Source: Marinilactibacillus sp036039175 (GTDB lineage Bacteria > Bacillota > Bacilli > Lactobacillales > Carnobacteriaceae_A). Taken from it: DNA of 64,000 nucleotides. A model generated the notes under the pieces. That model did no database searches, was not told where the DNA came from, and saw only the letters and a program-made list of their open reading frames with translations. The stretch lies in contig NZ_JAYXKP010000006.1 of the NCBI RefSeq assembly GCF_036039175.1, forward strand, positions 118,506-182,505, in the 5' to 3' direction. Positions 16,432 to 25,294 of the stretch are shown here, one piece after another. Position numbers and translations under genes: made by a program. How positions within the stretch are numbered: the stretch's first letter is position 1; each line of letters begins with the position of its first letter.

Positions 16432-16559
16432 TGTCCTTCGCCTCCTAAATTCTTTTCTATTGTATCATGAGGTTTATTACTAGAGATAGATTTTAAAATC
16501 AATCTTCAAAATTACTTTTTTTCGTTTCTTTTTCTTACTTAAGGAAACTTAATCAATTC

Positions 16560-16607
16560 AAAAAAAGAAGTTGCCAAGTGGCGACGTGCTCACTTGGCAA
16601 CTTCTTT
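16560..16607 (-). terminator. intrinsic terminator of the GT32 gene
   Basis: The GAAGTTGCCAAGTG arm pairs perfectly with CACTTGGCAACTTC, followed on the minus strand by TTTTTTT. Confidence 0.9.
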
Positions 16608-16622
16608 AATTTCATGTTCTTC

Positions 16623-17249
16623 TTATAACCAACTACCTGTAAATTGATGAATACCATAAGTATTATCTGTTGCATCTATTTCTCTAGACCAATAATCTTT
16701 TGGAGAAAAGTACTCTAAAGGGAAGATGTGGCAGTTCTCAATAATTTGTTTTGTATTATCTGGCTTTAATCCACGCTCTGTCATGATTTCTGTGATACGG
16801 ATGACATTCGTTTTTTCATCTCTTGATCCATCTGGCAAGATAAATTCACGACCATCATAGTCATCATATAATTCTTCAATAAATTTATGATGGGGTTCTG
16901 CTCCGATTATCCCAGTCGAAATTTCTGTCTCGATTTCAAAACTGAAAAACGCTGGTAAGTCTCTAAAATCTTCAATAGATTTAATGAGTTCCATATCCGT
17001 ATCGCAATAAACGCCACCATGTTCTTTTAAAGCATAAAGACGCGCAACGTCTGAGACAAAGGCCCAGTCTTCTCTTTCATAAGCTTGTTTTGTGTATATA
17101 CCATGTTCTTCTGGATTGAAATTTGATTCATCCCAACGCATAATCTCCCAATCAGGACAATATTTCTTCCAGCTAGCTAAACATTTTTCTTCCAGTTCTC
17201 CTAGTTCGTTCCCACCAAACCAAGCGTAGTGTATAATTTTTGGTATCAT
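16623..17249 (-). CDS. GT32-type glycosyltransferase (capsular/sugar transferase)
   Basis: 208 residues, a complete small GT-A domain. It begins MIPKIIHYAWFGG, then SWKKYCPDWEI and the DXD motif in GGVYCDTDMELI (about residues 79-90). This is the Gly_transf_sug (DXD) family, which in Firmicutes adds sugars to wall polysaccharide, glycolipid or capsule. The enzyme is cytoplasmic or peripheral, with no membrane segment. It is monocistronic, which makes its acceptor unpredictable. The ATG has an ordinary AGGAG-type site. Confidence 0.85.
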   Translation of the reverse strand: MIPKIIHYAWFGGNELGELEEKCLASWKKYCPDWEIMRWDESNFNPEEHGIYTKQAYEREDWAFVSDVARLYALKEHGGVYCDTDMELIKSIEDFRDLPAFFSFEIETEISTGIIGAEPHHKFIEELYDDYDGREFILPDGSRDEKTNVIRITEIMTERGLKPDNTKQIIENCHIFPLEYFSPKDYWSREIDATDNTYGIHQFTGSWL

Positions 17250-17388
17250 ATCAGTCTCTCCTCAATTTGAATGTTATCATGAAACTTTCTTGAAAACTCT
17301 AAGTTCATTGTAACAAACTACTTGCTGAAAAATCGAATAAAAGGCTTTTAGGATTTAAGAGAAGGTCGAATTAAAAGACTTGGACCGT

Positions 17389-18789
17389 TTAAACTTGTTC
17401 GTTTGCAAACCGTTCTGGGTTCAATGGTTCGTTGTTAGACATCGGACGAATTTTCTTATTGTAGACATAGCGCATAACAATAACTGAAAAGACCACAGCC
17501 ACAGCTTCTGATATAACAATTGACCACCAGACAGAATGTACATCTCCAGAAAGCGAGAGCACGTAAGCTACTGGTACGAGTACAACGAGTTGTCTAATCA
17601 CGTTTACCCATAAACTGAGCATACCATTCCCTAGCGCTTGGAAGACTGTCCCTATAATAATACTAAAGCCTGCTAGCACGAAACTAATACTAATTGTTCG
17701 AAGCGCAGAAACACCAATCGCTGTCATTTCATCTGACGCATTAAACAACGCTAGTAATTGTTCAGGAAAGGCTTGGAACAATATCGTGCCCATCAGCATC
17801 ATGCTCATGGCATAAATCAGACAAATTTTAATAGCACTAATCATTCTTTTCTTGTTTCGGGCCCCATAATTATAAGAAACGATTGGTATCATACCATTAT
17901 TCAGTCCAAAAACTGGCATGAAAGCAAAGCCTTGAAGTTTAATGTAGACACCATAAACCGCTGTAGCTGTAGGTGTGAACTGTAAGAGAATGTTGTTTAA
18001 TAGAAGTGTTACTACAGAAGTGATGGATGTCATGATCATAGAAGGTACACCAATAGCATAAATACGCTTGATGACCTTAAAATTGGGTCTGAACCCTTTG
18101 TACTGCATATCAATATCATCATTGAATTTAGCATTAAAATAAAAAGCCAATAATGCCGAGATGAGTTGAGCGGCAACGGTAGCGATTGCTGCACCGTAGA
18201 CACCTAAAGCTGGAACACCGAATAATCCAAAAATCAAGATTGGGTCCAATGCAATATTTAAAATTGCCCCGGTCCCTTGAGTGATCATTGTATAAAATGT
18301 TCGACCTGTAGCCTGAAGGGATCGTTCATAAACAAATTGCATGAACTTACCAATTGAAAAAGTCGTAATAATGACCGTATACTCTATTCCGTATTGAATA
18401 ATTTCTGGATTATCTGTTTGAGCTTCGAAAAACGGTCGCACTAGTGTAAGTCCTAATACGAGAAAAATGATATAATGGAAAATTCCTAAAAATACACCAT
18501 TGTTCGCTGTCTCACTGGCCATTTCTCTATTATCTTCGCCTAAACGCCTAGACATTTCTGCATTCATACCGACTCCTGCCCCTACTTGGATCGCAATCAT
18601 CAGCATTTGAATAGGATAAGCAAGAGATAGTGCCGCCAGTGCTTCTTCACTGATCTGAGCAACAAACATACTGTCTACAACATTATAAAGAGACTGTATC
18701 AGCATCGAGATCATCATCGGTAAAGAAAGATTCAGCACGAGACGGTTCATTGGCATCGTGCCTAATTTGTTCGATTTCATATTTTTCAT
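17389..18789 (-). CDS. MATE family efflux transporter
   Basis: 466 residues from the ATG at 18789, nine bases after AGGTG; a GTG four codons earlier lies within that site. Twelve predicted membrane segments form the two-fold MATE fold. Family motifs include LSLPMMISMLIQSLYNVVDSMFVAQ at the first helix and YGARNKKRM after the second repeat's first hairpin. MATE proteins export drugs or metabolites with Na+ or H+ exchange. This branch resembles the NorM/VmrA-like subgroup common in Clostridia and lactic bacteria. Substrate unknown; no regulator adjacent. Confidence 0.9.
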   Translation of the reverse strand: MKNMKSNKLGTMPMNRLVLNLSLPMMISMLIQSLYNVVDSMFVAQISEEALAALSLAYPIQMLMIAIQVGAGVGMNAEMSRRLGEDNREMASETANNGVFLGIFHYIIFLVLGLTLVRPFFEAQTDNPEIIQYGIEYTVIITTFSIGKFMQFVYERSLQATGRTFYTMITQGTGAILNIALDPILIFGLFGVPALGVYGAAIATVAAQLISALLAFYFNAKFNDDIDMQYKGFRPNFKVIKRIYAIGVPSMIMTSITSVVTLLLNNILLQFTPTATAVYGVYIKLQGFAFMPVFGLNNGMIPIVSYNYGARNKKRMISAIKICLIYAMSMMLMGTILFQAFPEQLLALFNASDEMTAIGVSALRTISISFVLAGFSIIIGTVFQALGNGMLSLWVNVIRQLVVLVPVAYVLSLSGDVHSVWWSIVISEAVAVVFSVIVMRYVYNKKIRPMSNNEPLNPERFANEQV

Positions 18790-19032
18790 TTGACTGTGCA
18801 CCTACTATATTTTATTGTGAATTCTCAAGTTTTTTAAAAGAACTTTTCTAATTATACCGAATGCCTGTACCGAAATGAAGCAGAATGTTTAAAATCTTAT
18901 AATGAATTTCTTTTAACGATTCTCTCGTAACAAATAAAATTATGACCTAAAGAATCCATAGCAAAATCTCAACTTATTCAAACTTTTCTGATACAATATG
19001 TGAGCATCCATCGAAAGGAGTCGGTTGTACTC

Positions 19033-19695
19033 ATGAAGTATATTAGAAAATTAGTCGTACTAATATTGGCCATTATTTTAGGATTCTGGCTAGCGACTAC
19101 AAACGCTTTGCAAAACACAATGGTAGGAAATTGGCTTGATACTATCGTGCGTTTTATCCCAGCTCCAGACGACTGGTCAAACTTAAGTCTGCAAAACCCG
19201 GAACAGCTTGTTAAGCAATTCGCTCCTGAAGAACAACCCAAAGAAACGCAAGTCTCTTCTGTCGCTCAAGAACGCTCTTCTGATCTTGATTATGATGCTG
19301 TAGAAAATAGAATTCTAACTTTATTGAATGCATTACGTGAAGACAAACAAGTTTCTACACTCACTTCAAATGAGACCTTAAGAGAAGTAGCGAACATTAG
19401 AGCGGTTGAAACTGAAACGTTATTCTCTCATACTCGTCCAGATGGTTCAGATACATTCTCGGTTTTTGAGGAAGAAGGAATTTCCTATCCTTATACAATT
19501 GTCGGCGAGAACCTAGGCATGGCAACGAACTACCTAGATGAAACAGCTATGGCAGAATTACTCTTCAATGGTTGGGTAGAAAGTGAAGGCCATTACGAAA
19601 ATATGATTCGTCCCGAATTCCAAGAAGTTGGTATCGGTGTTCATTATGACGGAGAATTCCTCTATGCAACGCAGATTTTCGGTACACCACAATAA
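19033..19695 (+). CDS. CAP/SCP-domain extracellular protein (YkwD-like)
   Basis: 220 residues from the ATG at 19033; GAAAGGAG lies upstream with a rather long spacing of about 12, and a GTG at 19000 coincides with the -10 TACAAT. An uncleaved or cleaved N-terminal helix (about residues 3-24) directs export. A spacer of about 60 residues follows, then a CAP domain from about residue 85 with LNALREDKQV, FSHTRPDGS, GENLGMA and WVESEGHYENM. These are the SCP/PR-1 signatures, including the H-E-E-H cavity residues. Bacterial CAP proteins are secreted and mostly of unknown function. Confidence 0.85.
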   Translation: MKYIRKLVVLILAIILGFWLATTNALQNTMVGNWLDTIVRFIPAPDDWSNLSLQNPEQLVKQFAPEEQPKETQVSSVAQERSSDLDYDAVENRILTLLNALREDKQVSTLTSNETLREVANIRAVETETLFSHTRPDGSDTFSVFEEEGISYPYTIVGENLGMATNYLDETAMAELLFNGWVESEGHYENMIRPEFQEVGIGVHYDGEFLYATQIFGTPQ

Positions 19696-19701
19696 AATCC
19701 T

Positions 19702-19736
19702 TAAAGAGGCGAGGACAAAAGTCCTCGCCTCTTTAA
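19702..19736. terminator. intrinsic terminator
   Basis: TTAAAGAGGCGAGGA pairs perfectly with TCCTCGCCTCTTTAA around a 6-base loop, after the CAP gene. The T-run is weak on the plus strand. Confidence 0.75.
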
Positions 19737-19767
19737 CCTATTAATTCTATTACGATTGACAAGATTA

Positions 19768-20295
19768 TTAGGATAAAAACCAATATAATATTGATCCTAA
19801 ATAAGATTTAAACAGCCTATGGTATTCATTTTCATATACTTCTTTACCTTGAAATAAGATTTCATAAACAACGTGTTTATTTGTAATTTCAAAATTTGTG
19901 TTTGTAAAGTCGTTTTTTTTATAAAATTTCTTCCTCTTGATTCGTTGTTCCCAATTATATGCGGTACTATCTATTTTTTCAATATTTAGTAATAATCTTT
20001 TCCCTCTATAAGTTTGGCTCAACTGATTTAAAATTTTACTACCATAACCCTTAGATTGCTTCGAATGATTAATAGCTAGATAGAGGATATAGACGATATC
20101 CTTATAGTAAATTAAATACAATAAACCGACATATTCGTTGTCATCGTAAATAACATAAAAATCACTATTTTTTTTTTTAGATTGGTATTTTAAAAACCAA
20201 AAAGGGTACCGCTCGTATTTTGGAAATTCATTCATATAAAGATTTTTAACTTTTTTATTTATACCTACTTTGTCTAAATTAACTAAGCAAATCAT
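19768..20295 (-). CDS. GNAT family N-acetyltransferase
   Basis: 175 residues from the ATG at 20295, which follows GAAAGG by seven bases; an ATG five codons upstream overlaps that site. The GNAT core runs from DFYVIYDDNEYVGLLYLI through YLAINHSKQSKGYGSKIL. The latter holds the Q/RxxGxG/A acetyl-CoA loop as KQSKGYGS. It is rich in Lys, Tyr and Asn and more AT-rich than its neighbours, which hints at later acquisition. Substrate unknown. Confidence 0.8.
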   Translation of the reverse strand: MICLVNLDKVGINKKVKNLYMNEFPKYERYPFWFLKYQSKKKNSDFYVIYDDNEYVGLLYLIYYKDIVYILYLAINHSKQSKGYGSKILNQLSQTYRGKRLLLNIEKIDSTAYNWEQRIKRKKFYKKNDFTNTNFEITNKHVVYEILFQGKEVYENEYHRLFKSYLGSILYWFLS

Positions 20296-20337
20296 AATTT
20301 TACCTTTCATTAAGCTGATTCTTTAGTAGGAAATCAC

Positions 20338-20892
20338 TTAATTTTTATTAACTAAAAATCTTTCTGTGGAAGTAATACCAGCATACATACCATCTAGTGC
20401 CCCAACAAATGCATTGTGAACTGACTCAGCAGTTACTTCTCGCCCAGCATACGACAAGTCTCTTGTAGCACATGCATCTTCAATAAGTGTCGCTTGATAC
20501 CCTAAATCTACAGCTGCTCTAACAGTCGCGTCAATACACATATGAGTCATCATTCCAACGACCACAACGCTAGTTATCTCTTTTTCTTTTAATTTACTTT
20601 GAAGAGTCGTATTCAAAAAACTATTTGGAAAATGTTTGATCACAACTTCTTCACCCTTTTCAGGTTGAATGGAGGTGTGGATTTCAACGCCTTTTGTATC
20701 GGGAATGAAAAATCCCATTGACGGATCACTAGCGATATGCTGTACGTGAAAAATGTTTTCTTTATTATTTTTTCTAAACCATTTTAGAACCTTAGTGGCA
20801 TTTAAAAGGGCTTGATCTGGATTGACTAATGGCATATTCCCATCTTGGAAATAATCGTTCTGTATATCTACAATAATTAAAGCTGTATTCAT
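20338..20892 (-). CDS. isochorismatase-family cysteine hydrolase
   Basis: 184 residues. The triad is visible: Asp in VDIQNDYF (Asp9), Lys in VVIKHFPNSF (about 85) and Cys in GMMTHMCIDATVRA (about 118), after the cis-peptide VGM region. The family includes nicotinamidases and N-carbamoylsarcosine amidase; no metal-binding D-x-H nicotinamidase site is clear, so I leave the substrate open. It is divergent from an Lrp-type regulator that probably controls it. A typical AGGTGA site precedes ATG. Confidence 0.87.
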   Translation of the reverse strand: MNTALIIVDIQNDYFQDGNMPLVNPDQALLNATKVLKWFRKNNKENIFHVQHIASDPSMGFFIPDTKGVEIHTSIQPEKGEEVVIKHFPNSFLNTTLQSKLKEKEITSVVVVGMMTHMCIDATVRAAVDLGYQATLIEDACATRDLSYAGREVTAESVHNAFVGALDGMYAGITSTERFLVNKN

Positions 20893-21013
20893 TTTCAGTC
20901 ACCTCATATGTTTTTTTTGTTATACTATATATAATAAAGAAAGTATTTTTATCGGTCTATACACCAATGAAACTCTATTAGGCCATATACTTTCATGATG
21001 AAAGGATTGTATC

Positions 21014-21466
21014 ATGGATATTGATAACATTGACTTTAAAATTCTTAAACTATTATCTAAAAATTCTCGTATCCAGTGGAAAGAACTAGGTAGGGAAATA
21101 AATATGACCGGACAAGCAGTGGGAAATAGAGTTCGAAAACTTGAAGAAGCTGGTATAATTGAATCTTACACATTAGCAATTAATGAGTTGAATTTAGGGA
21201 TTTTTTATACTGGTTTTATTATTATTTATTTAAAAACTTCATGCCATAAATCTTTTATTCAGTATATTAATACTCGAAGTGAAATAGTTGAAGTTAATCG
21301 TATATCTGGAGAAGGTTGTTATCATTTAAAAGTAAAAGTTTATTCTCAGGATACATTGAACCATATCCTTGAAGAAATCCTTGAGCATGGTAGTTACCAA
21401 CTATACTTGTCTGTAAATGAGATTAAGCATGCTAATATTTTAGATTTAGAATCAAACATAAACTAA
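21014..21466 (+). CDS. Lrp/AsnC family transcriptional regulator
   Basis: 150 residues. An N-terminal helix-turn-helix (IDNIDFKILKLLSKNSRIQWKEL, then GQAVGNRVRKLEEAGIIESYTL) is followed by an alpha-beta RAM/AsnC effector domain. That domain's GEGCYHLKVKVYS corresponds to the conserved G-x-x-D-Y-x-L strand. It is divergently transcribed from the isochorismatase gene, 121 bases apart, so mutual control is likely. AAAGGATTG precedes the ATG. Confidence 0.88.
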   Translation: MDIDNIDFKILKLLSKNSRIQWKELGREINMTGQAVGNRVRKLEEAGIIESYTLAINELNLGIFYTGFIIIYLKTSCHKSFIQYINTRSEIVEVNRISGEGCYHLKVKVYSQDTLNHILEEILEHGSYQLYLSVNEIKHANILDLESNIN

Positions 21467-21555
21467 TCGCTTTTATAGTAAATTACCAAGGTTAGGAAAA
21501 AGTCGATTTTGCATATCTATTAAACAACAGATGCGCTCCAACTGCTTATATATAA

Positions 21556-21604
21556 ATAAGATACGCTGAAAATCTAAAGTAGATTTCCAGCGTATCTTAT
21601 TATT
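21556..21604. terminator. intrinsic terminator after the Lrp gene
   Basis: AATAAGATACGCTG pairs with CAGCGTATCTTATT, with AAATCT/AGATTT inner pairing, followed by ATTTTACTT. The rest of the 21467-21893 gap is AT-rich non-coding sequence; I see no further gene or clear element apart from a weak TATGAT -10 near 21860. Confidence 0.85.
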
Positions 21605-21893
21605 TTACTTGATCTTTTGTCTCATCACTTTTAAAAATTATTGAATATCTTACAAAGAACGTTAAAGACACGTATAGCAGTCGTCTTAACAGTTCATTTA
21701 GCTTATACATTAGGACATTCTATGACTTCGTCAATAATGATAACTGTATCCCCAGAAACGCAACATCCTTATTAACGTTGCACTATGATTTATCCTTTAA
21801 CCTGTTTAATCAACATATCCCTTAATAGGCATATTATTCCAAAATTTTTCTACAACTATAGTATGATAATTAAAACGGTATGGAGGAACTAAT

Positions 21894-22187
21894 GTGAATC
21901 AGGTTGTAACAACTGCTTCTGTTATAAGAAATAACAACACCGAAGTAGAAAAAATCAAGGTAGACGTTATCGGCCAATATGGAAGAAGAAATTATGAGCT
22001 AAAAAAAGGAGCTTATTACATATTGGAACCTATAAATGAAGAGCTTAAGCATTTAAAAGATAGACTGGTGTTAATTAAAGGATTTAAAGAAATTACAGCA
22101 GGATACTCGGTTAAGGTTTTCTTAGTCGAGGAGAAAAAAGAGTTAATCGTTGCCCTTGGAGAGTTAAAGAGCTTGTCTAAAAACTAG
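21894..22187 (+). CDS. 97-residue protein of unknown function
   Basis: GTG start, seven bases after GGAGG; the ATG two bases upstream hits an immediate stop. Predicted mostly beta with alternating charged and hydrophobic residues (VEKIKVDVIGQYGRRNYEL, KGAYYILEPI, LVLIKGFKEI), no signal peptide and no membrane segment. It resembles small SH3-like barrels but I cannot place it in a family. It is isolated, with a 427-base non-coding region on one side and 188 bases on the other, and AT-rich codon use. It could be an accessory gene. Confidence 0.55.
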   Translation: MNQVVTTASVIRNNNTEVEKIKVDVIGQYGRRNYELKKGAYYILEPINEELKHLKDRLVLIKGFKEITAGYSVKVFLVEEKKELIVALGELKSLSKN

Positions 22188-22375
22188 ATTGAGAGTTCTT
22201 AGAAAGGGTAATATAAGTATAATCTTTATTCTGAATAAAATCTATATCATGCGTTTACTCCTGCCAATTGAATTTTTCCATTAATTTAAAGGTGGAAAGC
22301 ATAAAAAAATAGCTTATGGATTTATCATTTTTAGTTCTTTCAGAAATCATTTAGTTCTCTCACCGAAAGTTGCAT

Positions 22376-23185
22376 CTAAAAGAACCTATTATTTTTCTTT
22401 TTTATCTGGTATAGCTCTGATCTGCGGTCTTTGAACACATTGATTTGTGTTTTGATTTCTTTTCGATGACTCAAATCTAATTCAGCAGTCAGAATGGTTT
22501 CTTCTTCTGCACTTTCAGCCAAAGCTTCTCCTAATGAATCCAAAATCACAGAATGTCCACAAAATTTCAGTTCGTTTGCTTGACCAATACTATTGACGCC
22601 TACCACAAACACTTGATTTTCAATGGCTCGAGCCTTCAGTAAAGTCTGCCAATGACTGACGCGTGGGTGCGGCCAGGCTGCTGGAACAAATAAAATTTCA
22701 ATCTCTTCAAGCGCCAACAAGCGAATCCATTCTACAAACCGCAAATCATAACAGGTTGCAATGCCTACTTTAATGCCATCTAATTCAAACACACCTAGTT
22801 CTTGACCTGGTGTAAAGACTTTATCTTCTTCAGAAGGTGAAAACAAGTGCACCTTATGGTAGGTATGAATCAGTTGACCCATTCGGTCGTACTGGTAACT
22901 TGAATTAAATAGTTGTCCGTTAGAAATCGTTGCGACAGTGCCGCCCACAATATTGACCTGATGTGTTTTACTTAATCTACTAAGCAGAGCTTTTGACCTT
23001 ATACCTTCTTTATCTGCGTTCTCTTTAACGTCTTTTGGATAGAATGAAAGGTTCCACATTTCAGGAAGTACAATTGTATCTGGAGACTCTTTTCGAATAA
23101 TGTCCCCCACGAGCTGCTCGATTTTTTCTTCATTCTTGACTGGATCATTGAACGCAAGATCCATTTGAATCGCACTGATTTTCAT
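22376..23185 (-). CDS. carbon-nitrogen hydrolase (nitrilase superfamily, omega-amidase-like)
   Basis: 269 residues. The Glu-Lys-Cys triad is clear: Glu in VLPEMWN (about 43), Lys in YHKVHLFSP (about 117) and Cys in GIATCYDLRFVEW (about 151). The LPEMW and CYDLRF context suits the YafV/Nit2 omega-amidase branch, which hydrolyses 2-oxoglutaramate and 2-oxosuccinamate formed by transaminases. Assignment to that reaction is likely but not certain. It lies 19 bases downstream of the ROK gene and is probably co-transcribed. Confidence 0.87.
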   Translation of the reverse strand: MKISAIQMDLAFNDPVKNEEKIEQLVGDIIRKESPDTIVLPEMWNLSFYPKDVKENADKEGIRSKALLSRLSKTHQVNIVGGTVATISNGQLFNSSYQYDRMGQLIHTYHKVHLFSPSEEDKVFTPGQELGVFELDGIKVGIATCYDLRFVEWIRLLALEEIEILFVPAAWPHPRVSHWQTLLKARAIENQVFVVGVNSIGQANELKFCGHSVILDSLGEALAESAEEETILTAELDLSHRKEIKTQINVFKDRRSELYQIKKKNNRFF

Positions 23186-23204
23186 TGTTACTGCCTCCCC
23201 TCTC

Positions 23205-24134
23205 TTACTCGAAATTATCTGCTATATCTTTTTGATTTGTTTTCAACAGGTACTGGTATAGCGCTCCGTACAGGTTCGCCTCATTTCCCAACTCACTTTG
23301 AACAACATTCGCTTGAAAACCGTTAATTTCTGTCATAAAATCTTCAGCAAACAAGTGATTAACGGCTTGCTGAATTCCTTTAACAAATAACGGTTCTTCA
23401 CTCATACCGCCCCCAATCACAATCAATTCAGGATCAAACATGGTTTGAAAGTTCATGATCTGAGCTGCAATGGTCTGACAGTATTGCGAAAATAGTTCTT
23501 CCGCTTTCTGATTACCCGCTTTAATTTCTTTGAAGAACTCTATCCCAGAATAGTGTTTTGGATCTTCGCCAAGAGCTTCGGCGGCTCGCTTAACCAGTTT
23601 CACTGCGCTGCCTTTATTCGCAAATACTTTGTCTTTAGCTAGCGGCGACTGGCCATCCGTTCTAATCATAGAGAATTCCCCAGCTGCTAAATGATGTCCT
23701 TTAATCAACTGACCATTTGCAATAACGCCCCCACCAATTCCTGTTCCAATGATCAGTGCAATACCATCTTTTATACCATGTAACTTCCCTTTCCAAACTT
23801 CTCCAAGGGCAGCACTTTTACCGTCATTTTCGATCACAATCGTCCGATCGATCTTTTCTTCCAGTTTTTCTTTTAAATTCATTTGATGAATAAACTCAAG
23901 GGATCCTCCGTGAACAGCATAGCCTGTACTTGAATCAATAATGCCAGGCATGCTGAAAGCTACTCCAGAAATGTCACTTTTGAACTCGTTGTAAATATCT
24001 CCAATGGCGTCCATAAAGTCTTCCATATTATTTGTAGGTGTCTTGGTCTTGCCTTTAGTTAAAATCTCTTCTTCATTCATTACGGCATATTTGATTGAAG
24101 AGCCGCCTACGTCATATATTAAATAGTTCTTCAT
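23205..24134 (-). CDS. ROK family sugar kinase or regulator-like kinase
   Basis: 309 residues. The N-terminal ATP phosphate-binding motif is YDVGGSSIKYAV, the second is LIIGTGIGGGVIANG, and the ROK catalytic Asp is in IENDGKSAALGE. There is no helix-turn-helix, so it is a kinase, not a NagC-type repressor. The usual zinc motif (CxCGxxGC) is absent; GHHLAAGEFSMI occupies that place. Glucose, beta-glucoside phosphoryl or ManNAc substrates are possible. It is divergent from PTS IIB-IIA genes, which suggests a link to beta-glucoside or disaccharide use. Confidence 0.88.
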   Translation of the reverse strand: MKNYLIYDVGGSSIKYAVMNEEEILTKGKTKTPTNNMEDFMDAIGDIYNEFKSDISGVAFSMPGIIDSSTGYAVHGGSLEFIHQMNLKEKLEEKIDRTIVIENDGKSAALGEVWKGKLHGIKDGIALIIGTGIGGGVIANGQLIKGHHLAAGEFSMIRTDGQSPLAKDKVFANKGSAVKLVKRAAEALGEDPKHYSGIEFFKEIKAGNQKAEELFSQYCQTIAAQIMNFQTMFDPELIVIGGGMSEEPLFVKGIQQAVNHLFAEDFMTEINGFQANVVQSELGNEANLYGALYQYLLKTNQKDIADNFE

Positions 24135-24325
24135 TGTATTCCTCCAACTTTAAACCAATTCATCTTTGATTGTTTCTTTTTTCTACACTATCACTACTCT
24201 ACCATTTTACAAATTTTCTTGCTCCAAATCAGTTATTTGAATAAAGTTTTCTACTCGCCATTTGTAATATGTCATCGATTACACGCTATATTATTTTTTA
24301 AATCTGTACTAATTCTAATCTTTAT

Positions 24326-24354
24326 TTGAATTCGAACAAATTTTAGTGTATAAA
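24326..24354 (+). promoter_or_regulatory. promoter of the PTS IIB-IIA operon
   Basis: TTGAAT, 17-base spacer, TATAAA. Predicted start near 24361, giving a leader of about 128 bases. Confidence 0.65.
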
Positions 24355-24366
24355 TAGTATATAAGA

Positions 24367-24380
24367 AGTAAACGATTTCA
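24367..24380 (+). promoter_or_regulatory. candidate cre site (CcpA) just after the start point
   Basis: AGTAAACGATTTCA matches the cre core TGWAARCGNTTNCA at 13 of 14 positions. Its position a few bases downstream of the predicted start would act as a roadblock under glucose. Confidence 0.5.
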
Positions 24381-24450
24381 AAGCAGTTATTCGCTCTTTG
24401 ATATCCTATACGGTTCTTACATCACAATGTAACCGTGTACAAATCGTTTA
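24369..24450 (+). promoter_or_regulatory. structured 5' leader, predicted three-way junction
   Basis: The ten-base arms TAAACGATTT (24369-24378) and AAATCGTTTA (24441-24450) are perfect complements. Between them lie two hairpins. One has CAAAG/CTTTG arms (24379-24400). The other has TTACAT/ATGTAA arms extended by ACGG/CCGT (about 24410-24436). It matches no riboswitch consensus I know. It could be a regulatory RNA, or the closing helix may be a by-product of paired protein operators. Confidence 0.45.
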
Positions 24451-24488
24451 TAGTTTAATCCAGTTTATCTAAAGAAGGAGAAGTTATT

Positions 24489-24806
24489 ATGTCAATGAAA
24501 ACAATCATGTTAGTGTGCGCTGCCGGAATGAGTACAAGTATGCTTGTATCTAAAATGGAAAAAGCTGCTGAAGCAGATGGTGTTGAAACGGATATTTTTG
24601 CAGTTTCTGCCAATGAAGCGGATAGTTACCTAGCTTCTAAACCTGTAGACGTTTTACTTCTAGGTCCTCAAGTTAAATTCCTTAAAAAACAGATGGAATC
24701 AAAAGTAGCCGATAAAGGTATCCCCGTTGAAGTCATTGATATGAGAGATTACGGAATGATGAATGGGAAAAGTGTTCTCGACAGAGCATTAGCTCTAAGC
24801 GAATAG
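24489..24806 (+). CDS. PTS lactose/cellobiose-family IIB component
   Basis: 105 residues, a standalone cytoplasmic IIB. The phospho-accepting Cys is Cys10 within MLVCAAGMSTSMLV, the P-loop of the family. The later VLLLGPQVKFLKKQM and VIDMRDYGMMNG segments also match IIB-Cel. It passes phosphate from IIA to a sugar in the membrane IIC. No IIC gene is in the window, so it must pair with one encoded elsewhere. AAGGAG lies eight bases before ATG. First gene of a two-gene operon with a structured leader. Confidence 0.92.
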   Translation: MSMKTIMLVCAAGMSTSMLVSKMEKAAEADGVETDIFAVSANEADSYLASKPVDVLLLGPQVKFLKKQMESKVADKGIPVEVIDMRDYGMMNGKSVLDRALALSE

Positions 24807-24860
24807 TCCTTTTCGCACCGTTTAGACTTATCGAGCGCTTTTTAAGAAGGAGAATTGTGT

Positions 24861-25190
24861 ATGTCAGATAGAACTGAAAAACAAGAAGAAATGCTTCAAA
24901 CGATTATGGGATTAATCATGCATGGTGGAGATGCCAAAAGTAATGCGATGGAAGCCATTCACGCGGCTAAGGAAGGCGACTTCAAGGCAGCCGATGAGAA
25001 ACTCAAACTCGCAGACGATGCGTTAATTCAGGCGCATCATTCACAAACGGGACTTTTGACCAGAGAAGCCTCTGGTGATAGCGTTGAAATGTCTCTTTTA
25101 ATGGTTCATGGTCAAGATCACCTGATGAATGCTATTACCTTTAAAGATATGGCAGTAGAAATCATCGATCTCCACAAACGTCTTCAATAA
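24861..25190 (+). CDS. PTS lactose/cellobiose-family IIA component
   Basis: 109 residues, all helical. The phosphorylated His is in LIQAHHSQTGLL (second His of the pair, near residue 55), and the conserved Asp/His region is MVHGQDHLMNA. ATG at 24861 follows AAGGAG by eight bases; a TTG two codons earlier is inferior. Forms the trimeric IIA of the cellobiose/lactose PTS and accepts phosphate from HPr. It is separated from IIB by 54 bases. Confidence 0.92.
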   Translation: MSDRTEKQEEMLQTIMGLIMHGGDAKSNAMEAIHAAKEGDFKAADEKLKLADDALIQAHHSQTGLLTREASGDSVEMSLLMVHGQDHLMNAITFKDMAVEIIDLHKRLQ

Positions 25191-25209
25191 TTGTTTATCA
25201 TAAATCACT

Positions 25210-25250
25210 AAAATAGCTCATCTACCTTAAAAAGTAGATGAGTTATTTTA
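25210..25250 (+). terminator. intrinsic terminator of the PTS operon
   Basis: AAAATAGCTCATCTAC pairs with GTAGATGAGTTATTTT (one G-T pair) around an 8-base loop, followed by AATATA. Confidence 0.85.
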
Positions 25251-25294
25251 ATATATATTTATAAAGAACAGTTAGTCTGCATTTAGCGTTTAGA

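Noticed and set aside
21600..21710. 36-codon minus-strand ORF (MYKLNELLRR...) in the gap after the Lrp gene
   Set aside because: No ribosome site, and its end runs into the Lrp terminator region; chance frame in AT-rich DNA.
24361..24450. Purine-type riboswitch at the PTS leader
   Set aside because: Three helices are present but the conserved junction bases and the kissing loops of purine riboswitches are missing.
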